DNA from: Pelosinus propionicus DSM 13327
GTDB lineage: Bacteria > Bacillota > Negativicutes > DSM-13327
NCBI RefSeq assembly: GCF_900114615.1
Contig: NZ_FOTS01000006.1
Span: 93,782 to 157,781 of the forward strand
Direction of reading: 5' to 3'
DNA: 64,000 nt
Positions within the stretch are counted from its first letter, which is position 1. Every line of letters begins with the position of its first letter. Positions 26,199 to 32,956 of the stretch are shown piece by piece. The notes beneath the pieces were generated by a model. That model ran no database searches, had not been told where the DNA came from, and saw only the letters and a program-made list of their open reading frames with translations. Made by a program: the position numbers and the translations under genes.

Positions 26199-26231
26199 TG
26201 AAGATTTTGTGAAGAAAGTTTGAAGAACTTA
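26199..26231 (-). promoter_or_regulatory. Phased 11-bp direct repeats upstream of the efflux operon
   Basis: Three head-to-tail units in plus-strand reading: TGAAGATTTTG, TGAAGAAAGTT and TGAAGAACTTA, with no gaps. An 11-bp period is typical of OmpR/PhoB-family response regulator sites. They lie 54-86 bp upstream of the operon's first start codon. Confidence 0.75.
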
Positions 26232-26287
26232 TGTTATTTTTATTTCATAACTACTTGGTACTCTCTCCTCATTCATTGTTATAAAAA

Positions 26288-26311
26288 CAGCCCTTCCTAA
26301 TGGAAAGGCTG
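26288..26311 (-). terminator. Terminator of the His-rich secreted peptide gene
   Basis: Stem CAGCCCTTCC / GGAAAGGCTG with a 4-nt loop; on the minus strand it is followed by TTTTT. Confidence 0.85.
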
Positions 26312-26319
26312 CATTGCTA

Positions 26320-26502
26320 TTACATATGATGACCTGAATGCTCATTACCGCTATCTTTCGGGGCATCCTCCGGCGGTGCTGGCTGCTCTTGATTTGTTGG
26401 TTCAGCAGCAAACGCCTTGGTGGCGTTTGGCAGCAAAGCTGTACCCGATATAAACACCGCTGCCAAAGCAGCAAAGATCATTCGCGTTACTTTTTTATTC
26501 AT
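26320..26502 (-). CDS. Small secreted His-rich protein
   Basis: 60 residues from an ATG at 26502, preceded by GAGGAGAGTATTGAGT. A signal peptide (MNKKVTRMIFAALAAVF to AFAAEP) leaves a short mature peptide rich in Pro, Glu and Asp that ends NEHSGHHM. This tail matches the C-terminus of the CusB-like protein (SEHSGHGGQ), so it probably binds the same metal in the periplasm. It has its own transcription unit, with four direct repeats about 210 bp upstream and a terminator downstream. A first Met at 26520 is less well placed. Confidence 0.7.
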   Translation of the reverse strand: MNKKVTRMIFAALAAVFISGTALLPNATKAFAAEPTNQEQPAPPEDAPKDSGNEHSGHHM

Positions 26503-26710
26503 ACTCAATACTCTCCTCATTCCTTGTTCTTGTCATTCTTTATGTACTCCTATACCGCTATGCCCTTATCTCATGACCAATCGCTCTAAAACTCCCTCTT
26601 CTACAAGTCGGAGCTCTGATAAGTGCCGCTAAGATTTAGATCGAGCTAAACACCACCTGATCAAGTCATCTTTATTACCCTGATTCTACTTTTATTCTAC
26701 TAAACAGATG

Positions 26711-26754
26711 TGAAGAACTTATGAAGAAAGTTTGAATAACGTATGAAGTTTTCT
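26711..26754 (-). promoter_or_regulatory. Four phased 11-bp direct repeats
   Basis: TGAAGAACTTA, TGAAGAAAGTT, TGAATAACGTA and TGAAGTTTTCT follow each other exactly. Same motif and orientation as at 26199 and 31127. Located about 210 bp upstream of the His-rich secreted peptide gene. Confidence 0.7.
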
Positions 26755-26853
26755 TTTCATCGTCTACGTATGCTAAAAACGTCATCTCTCACCAACTAGT
26801 GGAAAAACAAATAATTGCATGATCTAAAATTGGCTTTAAAAACGGGTATACAA

Positions 26854-26880
26854 AAATAGAGGAAGCTTCTTCCTCTATTT
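26854..26880. terminator. Palindromic hairpin, possible terminator
   Basis: AAATAGAGGAA / TTCCTCTATTT is perfect with a 5-nt loop; the minus strand continues as ATTTTTG. It separates the secreted-peptide promoter region from the structured RNA region to the right. Confidence 0.45.
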
Positions 26881-26964
26881 CCGAGTTTTACGATAAACCT
26901 GAAGGTTTTTTATTGCAGCATAACATAATTAGAATTTTAGGGACTTCTTCCACTCTATTTTAGC

Positions 26965-26992
26965 TTGCAATCTCTATAAAATATACTATAAT
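26965..26992 (+). promoter_or_regulatory. Sigma-A-type promoter of the structured RNA
   Basis: TTGCAA at 26965-26970 and TATAAT at 26987-26992 with a 16-bp spacer. Predicted start is near 27000, just before the structured segment. Confidence 0.55.
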
Positions 26993-26999
26993 TAGAAAT

Positions 27000-27256
27000 A
27001 GGTGGAAATTAAAAAAGTCGCCGTGTCCTGAGAGTGTTAGAGCACTCCCAGGCACGAGCAGGTGTGGTAGCACCTACACGTAACAGCTAGCTGTCTACGA
27101 CGACAATTTATTATACCGTGATCTTTCCTTGAAAACAAGGGATGCAAGATTCGGAATAGTAAAATTGTGGGTTTTGGCAGAGGCTTAGCGTCTGCGCGCA
27201 GTCAAGACGAAGCAAAGCGCATGTGTAGGTTGAAAAGACCTCGCATATGCGTTTTT
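27000..27256 (+). ncRNA. Unidentified structured RNA with own promoter and terminator
   Basis: About 255 nt. The 5' half (27017-27104) forms nested stems: CGTGtCCTG with CAGGcACG enclosing GAGTGttagaGCACTC, then AGGTGtggtagCACCT, then the palindrome ACAGCTAGCTGT, and outer GTCG with CGAC. The 3' end (about 27217-27256) is a hairpin around AGGTtgaaaagACCT with arms CGCATGTG and GCATATGCG, followed by TTTTTTT. No open frame or ribosome binding site fits. It does not match RNase P, tmRNA or common riboswitch signatures that I know. 6S RNA and the raiA RNA motif are the families I would test first. Confidence 0.55.
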
Positions 27257-27286
27257 TTAATTTCCCCTGAAACAAACTGTATGCTG

Positions 27287-27320
27287 GTTTCTTCTATCCT
27301 GAGCTGTGGATAGAAGAAAC
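27287..27320. other. Perfect 13-bp hairpin after the structured RNA
   Basis: GTTTCTTCTATCC and GGATAGAAGAAAC are exact complements around an 8-nt loop. There is no T-run on either side, so it is not a plain terminator. It lies just upstream of the small reading frame at 27331. Confidence 0.5.
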
Positions 27321-27330
27321 CTCCTGCAGG

Positions 27331-27501
27331 ATGAAGATGGGGGGATATAAATTGGTAGCAATCCAAGGTAAGAAAAAAGTATGCAGTTGGGGCAAAAGCA
27401 CCGCACCAGCACGTGGCGGGGACTCCTCCTCGCCACATTTACGAAGCACAAGACTCGATTCCTGGGAAAACGAGGATAGTGTAAATGTACAGAACCTATA
27501 G
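27331..27501 (+). CDS. Possible 56-residue hypothetical protein
   Basis: The frame opens ATGAAGATGGGGGG at 27331; a TTG at 27352 is better spaced from GGGGGG and would give 49 residues. The product contains LVAIQGKKKVCSWGKSTAP and ends DSWENEDSVNVQNL. It overlaps the start of the next frame by 17 bp, as in coupled genes. The stretch also folds (GTGGCG with CGCCAC), so it may instead be untranslated RNA. No family recognised. Confidence 0.3.
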   Translation: MKMGGYKLVAIQGKKKVCSWGKSTAPARGGDSSSPHLRSTRLDSWENEDSVNVQNL

Positions 27502-27754
27502 GACAACGAAAGACACGATTATGGGTGAGGAAACAGAGAACGCCGACGTTACACTTAAATTGATTACAGATTTGGATGGGAAAGAATATGTGATAGTCAA
27601 GAAGCAAAAAGAAGATGCGATCTATCATCTTTCGCTGGTTGGAAAAGTCACTGAAATCGTTCACGAAATTTCATTCGAAGAATATAGAAACATTACTTAT
27701 GCGAGATTAGACAATGAATTGTTAGAACAAGGAATCAAACCCAAGAGACGGTAA
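27485..27754 (+). CDS. Hypothetical 89-residue protein
   Basis: The start ATG follows GAGGA at 8 nt. The product (MYRTYRTTKDTIMGEETENA at the start) has a beta-rich middle (DGKEYVIVKKQKEDAIYHLS) and a basic C-terminus (QGIKPKRR). It loosely recalls DUF1292-like small proteins (acidic start, DGKEYVIV segment) but I cannot assign it. An internal ATG at 27521 gives a shorter form. It is followed by a bidirectional terminator and shares the plus-strand unit with the structured RNA region. Confidence 0.5.
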   Translation: MYRTYRTTKDTIMGEETENADVTLKLITDLDGKEYVIVKKQKEDAIYHLSLVGKVTEIVHEISFEEYRNITYARLDNELLEQGIKPKRR

Positions 27755-27836
27755 AACAAATGGTGTAAAGTGTTCGAACATTTGATGTTAAAGAACAATT
27801 TAATATACATGGGAAGAAACTACGCACATTATAAAA

Positions 27837-27879
27837 ACCTGTCTCTCATACTTTTGTATTTTGAGACAGGTCCTTTTTT
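27837..27879. terminator. Bidirectional terminator
   Basis: ACCTGTCTC / GAGACAGGT around a 17-nt loop, with A-run on the left and CCTTTTTT on the right. Shared by the convergent genes at 27485 and 27885. Confidence 0.85.
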
Positions 27880-27884
27880 CCACA

Positions 27885-28163
27885 TTACTTGGTGTTATTG
27901 TTATTGCAAATTCCCATCGTACCGCCATTTTGCATCATTTTTTGCATGACAGGAGCCATTTGCTGCATATGCTCATTCATCTGAGCCGCTTGCTCGGTAG
28001 TGATAGTGCCATTGTCCACTGCCTGCTGCATCATTTGCTGATGATTTTGAGACATTTGATTGAACCAATCATTTTGTGCCTGAGTCTGATCAGTAGTTGC
28101 GGCAAATACGGGCACAGCCATCAGAGCTGCTAACATCGTAAACATAATAATTTTCTTTTTCAT
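27885..28163 (-). CDS. Small secreted Gln/Met-rich protein
   Basis: 92 residues with a signal peptide (MKKKIIMFTMLAALMAVPVF) and a mature part rich in Gln, Met and Asn (SQNHQQMMQQAVDNGTITTE and MAPVMQKMMQNGG). It is a paralogue of the protein at 17517-17795. The Met content fits soft-metal binding in the envelope. Three direct-repeat units of the island's operator lie upstream at 28212-28244. The ATG follows AGGAGGGAAACC. Function unknown beyond this context. Confidence 0.75.
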   Translation of the reverse strand: MKKKIIMFTMLAALMAVPVFAATTDQTQAQNDWFNQMSQNHQQMMQQAVDNGTITTEQAAQMNEHMQQMAPVMQKMMQNGGTMGICNNNNTK

Positions 28164-28211
28164 AGGGTTTCCCTCCTGCTTTTTATTTATTTTTATTGTA
28201 TCCCATCATTG

Positions 28212-28244
28212 TGGAGAAATGATGGAGCCTTTGTGGAAAATTTG
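28212..28244 (-). promoter_or_regulatory. Phased 11-bp direct repeats (variant)
   Basis: TGGAGAAATGA, TGGAGCCTTTG and TGGAAAATTTG are contiguous. The TGGAG form differs slightly from TGAAG at the other sites. Upstream of the secreted protein gene at 28163. Confidence 0.6.
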
Positions 28245-28247
28245 TGT

Positions 28248-28490
28248 TTATTCCATCTCTTTTTTCATACGCTGATACTCATCAGTAGTAATTTCCCCTT
28301 TGGCATACCGCTGTTTTAATATCTCCAAAGCGTCAATCCGAAGCTCATTTTGGCTGCCACCACGGAATAACGCCTTAAATAGCCAGGCTGCCGCCATAAT
28401 AACAAGAGCGGTAAACGCCAAATGAACAAGTATCCCCAGGATCATGCCCAGCCAACCGAAGGGTCCGCCGAAGCCATACCCCATCATCAT
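28248..28490 (-). CDS. SHOCT-domain small membrane protein
   Basis: 80 residues. A Gly-rich N-terminus (MMMGYGFGGPFGWLGMI), one hydrophobic segment (LVHLAFTALVIMAAAWLF) and a C-terminal SHOCT motif (LKQRYAKGEITTDEYQRM) are visible. SHOCT proteins are short helical hairpins often found beside metal-resistance or two-component genes. The gene follows GGAGGTATATGAACT and stands between the secreted protein gene and the sensor kinase on the same strand. Confidence 0.85.
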   Translation of the reverse strand: MMMGYGFGGPFGWLGMILGILVHLAFTALVIMAAAWLFKALFRGGSQNELRIDALEILKQRYAKGEITTDEYQRMKKEME

Positions 28491-28536
28491 AGTTCATATA
28501 CCTCCTTTGTGTTAAGCCTAGTATAGCCTAACATTG

Positions 28537-28569
28537 TGGAGATTTTATGGAGAAACTGTGGGTTTTTAA
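28537..28569 (-). promoter_or_regulatory. Phased 11-bp direct repeats (variant) upstream of the SHOCT gene
   Basis: TGGAGATTTTA, TGGAGAAACTG and TGGGTTTTTAA are contiguous. They overlap the stop codon of the kinase gene and lie about 50 bp upstream of the SHOCT gene start. Confidence 0.55.
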
Positions 28570-29684
28570 TGTAGATCAATCGGCAGCAGGACGCTGAAGG
28601 TACTGCCCTGGCCTAACGTACTTTCAGCCTTGATCTTACCGCCATGGACCAAAGCCATTTGCTTGACAAGGGCTAGACCTAAGCCAGTACCGCCGCTTGC
28701 TTTGGTCCTAGCCGGGTCAACACGGTAAAAATAATCAAAAACATGTTCAAGATCTTCCACTGCAATTCCAATTCCGGTATCAGTAACCGCAATTTTAATC
28801 ATGTCATTTTCAGCAGCTGCCCTTACGCTAATCTGTCCACCGTCAGAAGTATATTTGATGGCATTTAAGACAAGATTGTACACCATTTGGTTAACCATAT
28901 CCCCATCCGCCCAAATCAATGGCAGCCGATCCTCTGTTTCTATACGCAGGCTGATGCATTTTTCACCAGCAAGAGGCTTACTTTTCCCTACAATCTCACG
29001 CAGTAGTTGGGCTACGTCTAATAGAGTGAATTCTGCCTGTAGTTGCCCTGCCTCTAATAAAGAAAGATCTCTAAGTTCTCCGACCAGCTTGGTTAGCCGA
29101 TCAACTTCTTCAGTCAGCGAACTCATTTGCTCTACGTTCGGAGTAATGACACCATCTGCGATGCCTTCCAGATTAGCCTTCAGTATTGTCAGCGGTGTTC
29201 TAAGTTCGTGAGCTATCCCAGCCAAAAAGCGTTGGCGCAAGACAGTATTGGATTTTAATTTGACAGTCATGGCGTTAAACGCCATGGCTAATTGCCCCAC
29301 TTCGTCTTGCCTTTCCACACTAACGGCAGCATCCAAGTTTCCTGCTGCCACTGCATTGACTGCTCGGTTCAAGTCAATCACCGGAGTCGCAATATTGCGG
29401 GCCAAATAATAGCTAACGCCAGCTCCAATTAGCAGCATCCCCCCTGCAGCCAATAGTAAAGACTGCTTTAACGATATCATAAACTGCTTTTCTGGTGATC
29501 CCATCATAGAAGCCATATTGCCATGATTCATCATCATGCCATGCATGCCGCTCATATATAAATACGAATTAAAATTTTCGGATACCTGATAGTTGACGAC
29601 CAGGATAAGTCCCACAATAACAGCAACCGTTGTTACAAAGAAAGTGACCATTACCCGAATCAGAAGACTACCCACAGGAATCAC
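28566..29684 (-). CDS. Sensor histidine kinase with Met/His-rich sensor loop
   Basis: About 372 residues from a GTG at 29684 that overlaps the response regulator's stop by 17 bp (an ATG at 29651 is the alternative). Two membrane helices flank a short outer loop (about 35-90) containing MSGMHGMMMNHGNMASMMG, a likely copper/silver-binding sensor. A HAMP domain follows, then HisKA with the phospho-His in AGIAHELRTPLTIL, and an ATPase domain with NLVLNAIKYT, DTGIGI and GTGLGLALVKQM. It should phosphorylate the adjacent OmpR-family regulator, which is broken here. Gene order regulator-kinase is usual. Confidence 0.9.
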   Translation of the reverse strand: MIPVGSLLIRVMVTFFVTTVAVIVGLILVVNYQVSENFNSYLYMSGMHGMMMNHGNMASMMGSPEKQFMISLKQSLLLAAGGMLLIGAGVSYYLARNIATPVIDLNRAVNAVAAGNLDAAVSVERQDEVGQLAMAFNAMTVKLKSNTVLRQRFLAGIAHELRTPLTILKANLEGIADGVITPNVEQMSSLTEEVDRLTKLVGELRDLSLLEAGQLQAEFTLLDVAQLLREIVGKSKPLAGEKCISLRIETEDRLPLIWADGDMVNQMVYNLVLNAIKYTSDGGQISVRAAAENDMIKIAVTDTGIGIAVEDLEHVFDYFYRVDPARTKASGGTGLGLALVKQMALVHGGKIKAESTLGQGSTFSVLLPIDLH

Positions 29685-30344
29685 CCGCCAGCTTATAACC
29701 AACACCATAAACAGTTTTGATATAACGAGGTTCACCATAGGAATCGCCAAGCTTTTTGCGAAGGTTTTTAATATGAGAATCAACCGTACGTTCATAGCCT
29801 TCAAAAGCATAGCCTTGTACTTTCTCAATTAACTGCAGCCGAGACAAGACTTGACCAGGATGGGTCAAAAACAGTTCCAGCAGTTTATACTCGGTAGGTG
29901 TCAACTCGACAGGGTTACCTTGCACTATTAAGGTGCGGTTATGCGGATGTAATGCTATTTCTCCAACAGACAGTACATTTAAAGCTTTGTCTCGCCGCCC
30001 CTCAGGCTTAACCCGCCTAAGGATAGCTCCCGAGGACTAAAAGGCTTTGCTACATAGTCATCAGCCCCGATTTCCAGCCCAATGACCCGATCAGTCTCAG
30101 CATCCCGCGCAGTGAGCATAATAATCGGCACATCGCTATCTCGCCGAATTTCCTTGCATACTTCCCAGCCATCTAGTTCTGGCAGCATCACATCCAGCAA
30201 TACCACATCAGGCTCCCATTGCCGTACCTTCTTCACTGCATTCCTGCCATCCATAGCTGTTTCTATCATATAGCCCTCTTTTCTCAGATAGGTTACCAGC
30301 ACTTTTACAATTTTCTCATCATCATCCACTACTAACACCTTCAT
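29668..30344 (-). pseudogene. OmpR-family response regulator, frameshifted by a small deletion
   Basis: The receiver domain is intact from ATG 30344 (MKVLVVDDDEKIVKVLVTY, phospho-Asp in VVLLDVMLPELDGWEV, KPFSPREL). It then runs out of frame and stops at 29979. The winged-helix DNA-binding domain continues in another frame (AILRRVKPEGRRDKALNV, then ELTPTEYKLLELFLTHPG and RTVDSHIKNLRKKLG) to a stop at 29668. Compared with the family pattern PREL-LARVK-AILRR, about 19 nt are missing at 30024-30027, at the direct repeat GCTA. A GTG at 29925 could restart the DNA-binding part. A read error is possible but a 19-nt loss makes it less likely. Confidence 0.8.
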
Positions 30345-30507
30345 TTATCACACCTCCGTACCCATGACAACCAGTATAAAAGCAACCACATTCTATAAGA
30401 TACAACACACACTTATTGTGAAAATACTATTCGCTCATATCGATGCTATTGTACCGCATTTGCTTGTCTTTCTGCAATATCGGCAGTTACTGGCGGATAT
30501 GACTGAG

Positions 30508-30551
30508 TAAAACAGCAAAGCAGCCTTTCCTGCAGGAAAAGCTGCTTTGCT
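30508..30551 (-). terminator. Terminator of the DUF6803 gene
   Basis: AGCAAAGCAGC / GCTGCTTTGCT stem with a further TCC/GGA pairing inside; the minus strand continues GTTTTAC. The gap 30345-30567 holds no gene. Confidence 0.75.
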
Positions 30552-30567
30552 ATCATACTCGAAATTT

Positions 30568-31077
30568 TTATGGATGCTTATGTTGCATAGGTGGCGTATT
30601 CCCACCAACAGCATTAGGATCCCATCCCATAATCGTCGGATCCACCATCCCGAAAATCATAGCTACGTGAGCAACAACGAGAAATACGGTCAATAGAATG
30701 AAATGAAGTTTCATCTTTTCATCATCCGATTTCCCCTTGGCGATTACACCGAGTTCCAATAAAGCAATGCTGAACAGCGGAATTACACCACTGAGATAAG
30801 AACCTACTGCAAGTATATCAGCAATGCCGCGCCATTGAATCGTAGGAATAACAGTGGTTATTAAATTGAGGAAGACTCCCAGAAAGTAAAACCCCAGAAA
30901 AATACCAATTGCTTTATTAGCTGTCTTCCATCCGCCAGCATTGGACCCACGCAGGAAAACCGTAAAAAATTCGGTTGCAACAAGTGCTTCTGCCAAGGCT
31001 ACAGGAATAACCATATACAAAATTAAATTCCATGGCTGGTTAACAGCCAGCAATTCCATATAGTGTGTCATAACCAT
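30568..31077 (-). CDS. DUF6803-like membrane protein
   Basis: About 169 residues with five hydrophobic segments (for example NLILYMVIPVALAEALVAT and FILLTVFLVVAHVAMIFG). The C-terminus is His/Pro/Met-rich (GGNTPPMQHKHP). It resembles permease-like small membrane proteins of the DUF6803 type; function is not established. Three direct-repeat units at 31127-31159 stand just upstream, so it belongs to the metal-response group. The ATG at 31077 is best spaced from GAGGAG; two further Met codons lie upstream in frame. Confidence 0.7.
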   Translation of the reverse strand: MVMTHYMELLAVNQPWNLILYMVIPVALAEALVATEFFTVFLRGSNAGGWKTANKAIGIFLGFYFLGVFLNLITTVIPTIQWRGIADILAVGSYLSGVIPLFSIALLELGVIAKGKSDDEKMKLHFILLTVFLVVAHVAMIFGMVDPTIMGWDPNAVGGNTPPMQHKHP

Positions 31078-31126
31078 AATCATCACTCCTCATATAAACT
31101 TATATTGATAGTATACAAAGAAAATG

Positions 31127-31159
31127 TGAAGATCTTGTGAAGATACTATAAAGAATTTG
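31127..31159 (-). promoter_or_regulatory. Phased 11-bp direct repeats upstream of the DUF6803 gene
   Basis: TGAAGATCTTG, TGAAGATACTA and TAAAGAATTTG are contiguous; same motif as at 26199 and 26711. They lie 50-82 bp upstream of the start codon. Confidence 0.7.
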
Positions 31160-31202
31160 TGTGCCTATTTTCTTACAATACTTATGAATCTGATTCTATC
31201 AT

Positions 31203-31230
31203 AAAAAAGCAGAGTTCAATTGAACTCTGC
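31203..31230 (-). terminator. Terminator of the hexonate operon
   Basis: Perfect palindrome GCAGAGTTCAA / TTGAACTCTGC; the minus strand continues with TTTTTT. Confidence 0.9.
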
Positions 31231-31290
31231 CGCATTCCATCAACTATCCTGTGATACACTAGGAATGATCATTTTTTAAACTCTTCTTTT

Positions 31291-31938
31291 TTATAATCGA
31301 GCTAAGCGTATCGCTTCTACGAATTCTTTCGCCTTGTCTGTAATCGACTGATAATCGCCAGTCTTAGCACCTGCGGTAATGTTGCCGCCGACACCAACAG
31401 CAACGCATCCAGCCTTGATCCACTCTCCTACGTTTTCAACACTTACGCCGCCTGTAGGCATAATCCGTGCTTGAGGCAATGGTCCTCTGATGGCTTTAAC
31501 GAAGGTAGGCCCAAATAATTCACCGGGAAATACTTTAATAATATCAGCACCAGCTTCCATGCCTTCCACAACTTCTTTAATCGTCATGGCACCAGGCATC
31601 ACAGGTATACGATAACGATTACACAATTTGATAGTATCAAGATTTAAGCTAGGTGAAACAACATATTGGGCACCGCTTAAAATTGCAATTCTAGCAGTCT
31701 CAGGATCAAGTACGGTACCGGCTCCCAATAGTATTTCCTCTGGAGAATATAATTTCGCCAATTCGCTGATGATCTCGTGAGCACCAGGAACTGTAAAGGT
31801 AAGCTCAATGGCGGTGACGCCGCCAGCAATACATGCTTCCGTAATTTTTTTTGCCTGTTCACTTGTTTCCGCTCTTATGACAGCTACTAATCCACCATCA
31901 CATATTTTTGTAATTACTTTTTCTTTTTCCAATTTCAT
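31291..31938 (-). CDS. kdgA: KDPG/KHG aldolase
   Basis: 215 residues of the class I KDPG/KHG aldolase family, splitting 2-keto-3-deoxy-6-phosphogluconate into pyruvate and glyceraldehyde 3-phosphate. Visible motifs are GGVTAIELTFTVPGA, LLGAGTVLDPETA, the Schiff-base lysine segment DIIKVFPGELFG, and MPTGGVSVENVGEW. Length is typical. The ATG follows AAGGGGACGG. It is the last gene of the hexonate operon, 8 bp after kdgK, and is followed by a strong terminator. Confidence 0.95.
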   Translation of the reverse strand: MKLEKEKVITKICDGGLVAVIRAETSEQAKKITEACIAGGVTAIELTFTVPGAHEIISELAKLYSPEEILLGAGTVLDPETARIAILSGAQYVVSPSLNLDTIKLCNRYRIPVMPGAMTIKEVVEGMEAGADIIKVFPGELFGPTFVKAIRGPLPQARIMPTGGVSVENVGEWIKAGCVAVGVGGNITAGAKTGDYQSITDKAKEFVEAIRLARL

Positions 31939-31946
31939 CCGTCCCC

Positions 31947-32891
31947 TTAACGATTTATGCCCATCATGTAGGTTTTTAACTGATCCGAATTAGGAAGTCC
32001 ATCATTGTCACCAGGCGACATAACGGCAAGTGCACCAACAGCATTCCCTCTGCGTACAGCATCTTTAAGAGAAAGCCCTTCTAAAAGCCCGCTAATCACT
32101 CCCACTGCAAATCCATCACCAGCACCAACTGTATCTACAACTTTTTCAACTTTAAAGCCTGGCACAATAAAAGAATCTTCTTTCGTTTTTACAAAAGCAC
32201 CCTTTTCTCCTAACTTCACAATCACTGTCGAAACGCCCTTATTCAAATAAAAATCTGCAATGGCACTCTCATCATCACTGCCCATTAACAAAAGACCTTC
32301 GTTGACTCCTGGTAAAACAATATCACTCTGTGAGGCTAACTCATTAATAATCTGAACCATTTCCTCCTTATCCTCCCACAATTGAAGTCTTAAATTAGGA
32401 TCAAAGGAAATGGTAACCCCATTCTCTTTTGCAGTCTGGATCAATTTATAAGTTACCGACCGGCAGGTTGCAGAAAGAGCCGGTGGTATCCCTGTCAGAT
32501 GCAAATGCTTAACATTTTCCCACTTAATGTCTTCAATATCATGGAGATTCAAATGAGAAGCAGCTGAACCCTTGCGAAAATTAAAAACCTCTGGATCTCC
32601 AACACTAACTTTTGCTTTGAGCTGCATGCCAGTGCGATTGGAATCATCAAATTTTACATACGGAGTTTTAATATTCTGCTGCTGCAAAAAATTATTAATA
32701 TACTTGCCAAAAGGATCTTGACCAAGCTTTGTAATATAAGTTACAGAATGCCCTAAACGAGTCATGCCTATGGAAAAATTGACTTCAGCACCTGCAACAT
32801 ACTTCGTAAAATGTTCTATATCTTCAAGCGGACCTTCGTGATCAGCCACCAAAAGGGCCATGGGCTCGCCAATTGTAATCACTTCACTCAT
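31947..32891 (-). CDS. kdgK: 2-keto-3-deoxygluconate kinase (PfkB family)
   Basis: 314 residues of the ribokinase/PfkB family. The N-terminal sugar-binding part has EVNFSIGMTRLGHSV and the C-terminal ATP-site signature is DTVGAGDGFAVGVISGLLEG with the catalytic Asp. Together with the adjacent KDPG aldolase it is best read as KDG kinase, phosphorylating 2-keto-3-deoxygluconate. The ATG follows GGGAGGTC. It lies between the LarA-like gene and kdgA on one transcript. Confidence 0.93.
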   Translation of the reverse strand: MSEVITIGEPMALLVADHEGPLEDIEHFTKYVAGAEVNFSIGMTRLGHSVTYITKLGQDPFGKYINNFLQQQNIKTPYVKFDDSNRTGMQLKAKVSVGDPEVFNFRKGSAASHLNLHDIEDIKWENVKHLHLTGIPPALSATCRSVTYKLIQTAKENGVTISFDPNLRLQLWEDKEEMVQIINELASQSDIVLPGVNEGLLLMGSDDESAIADFYLNKGVSTVIVKLGEKGAFVKTKEDSFIVPGFKVEKVVDTVGAGDGFAVGVISGLLEGLSLKDAVRRGNAVGALAVMSPGDNDGLPNSDQLKTYMMGINR

Positions 32892-32956
32892 AAATGACCT
32901 CCCAGATTCATCGGATTATACGATTTGCTATTATGATATTTCCAACCAACTATACA

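Noticed and set aside
27000..27256. Hammerhead ribozyme, fluoride, c-di-GMP or SAM riboswitch in the structured RNA.
   Set aside because: The core motifs of these classes (for example CTGATGA...GAAA for hammerhead) are absent and there is a terminator instead of a regulated gene start.
27257..27664. A 135-residue minus-strand frame across the structured region.
   Set aside because: It runs through hairpins and opposite the plus-strand frames, has no ribosome binding site, and its composition is unlike local proteins.
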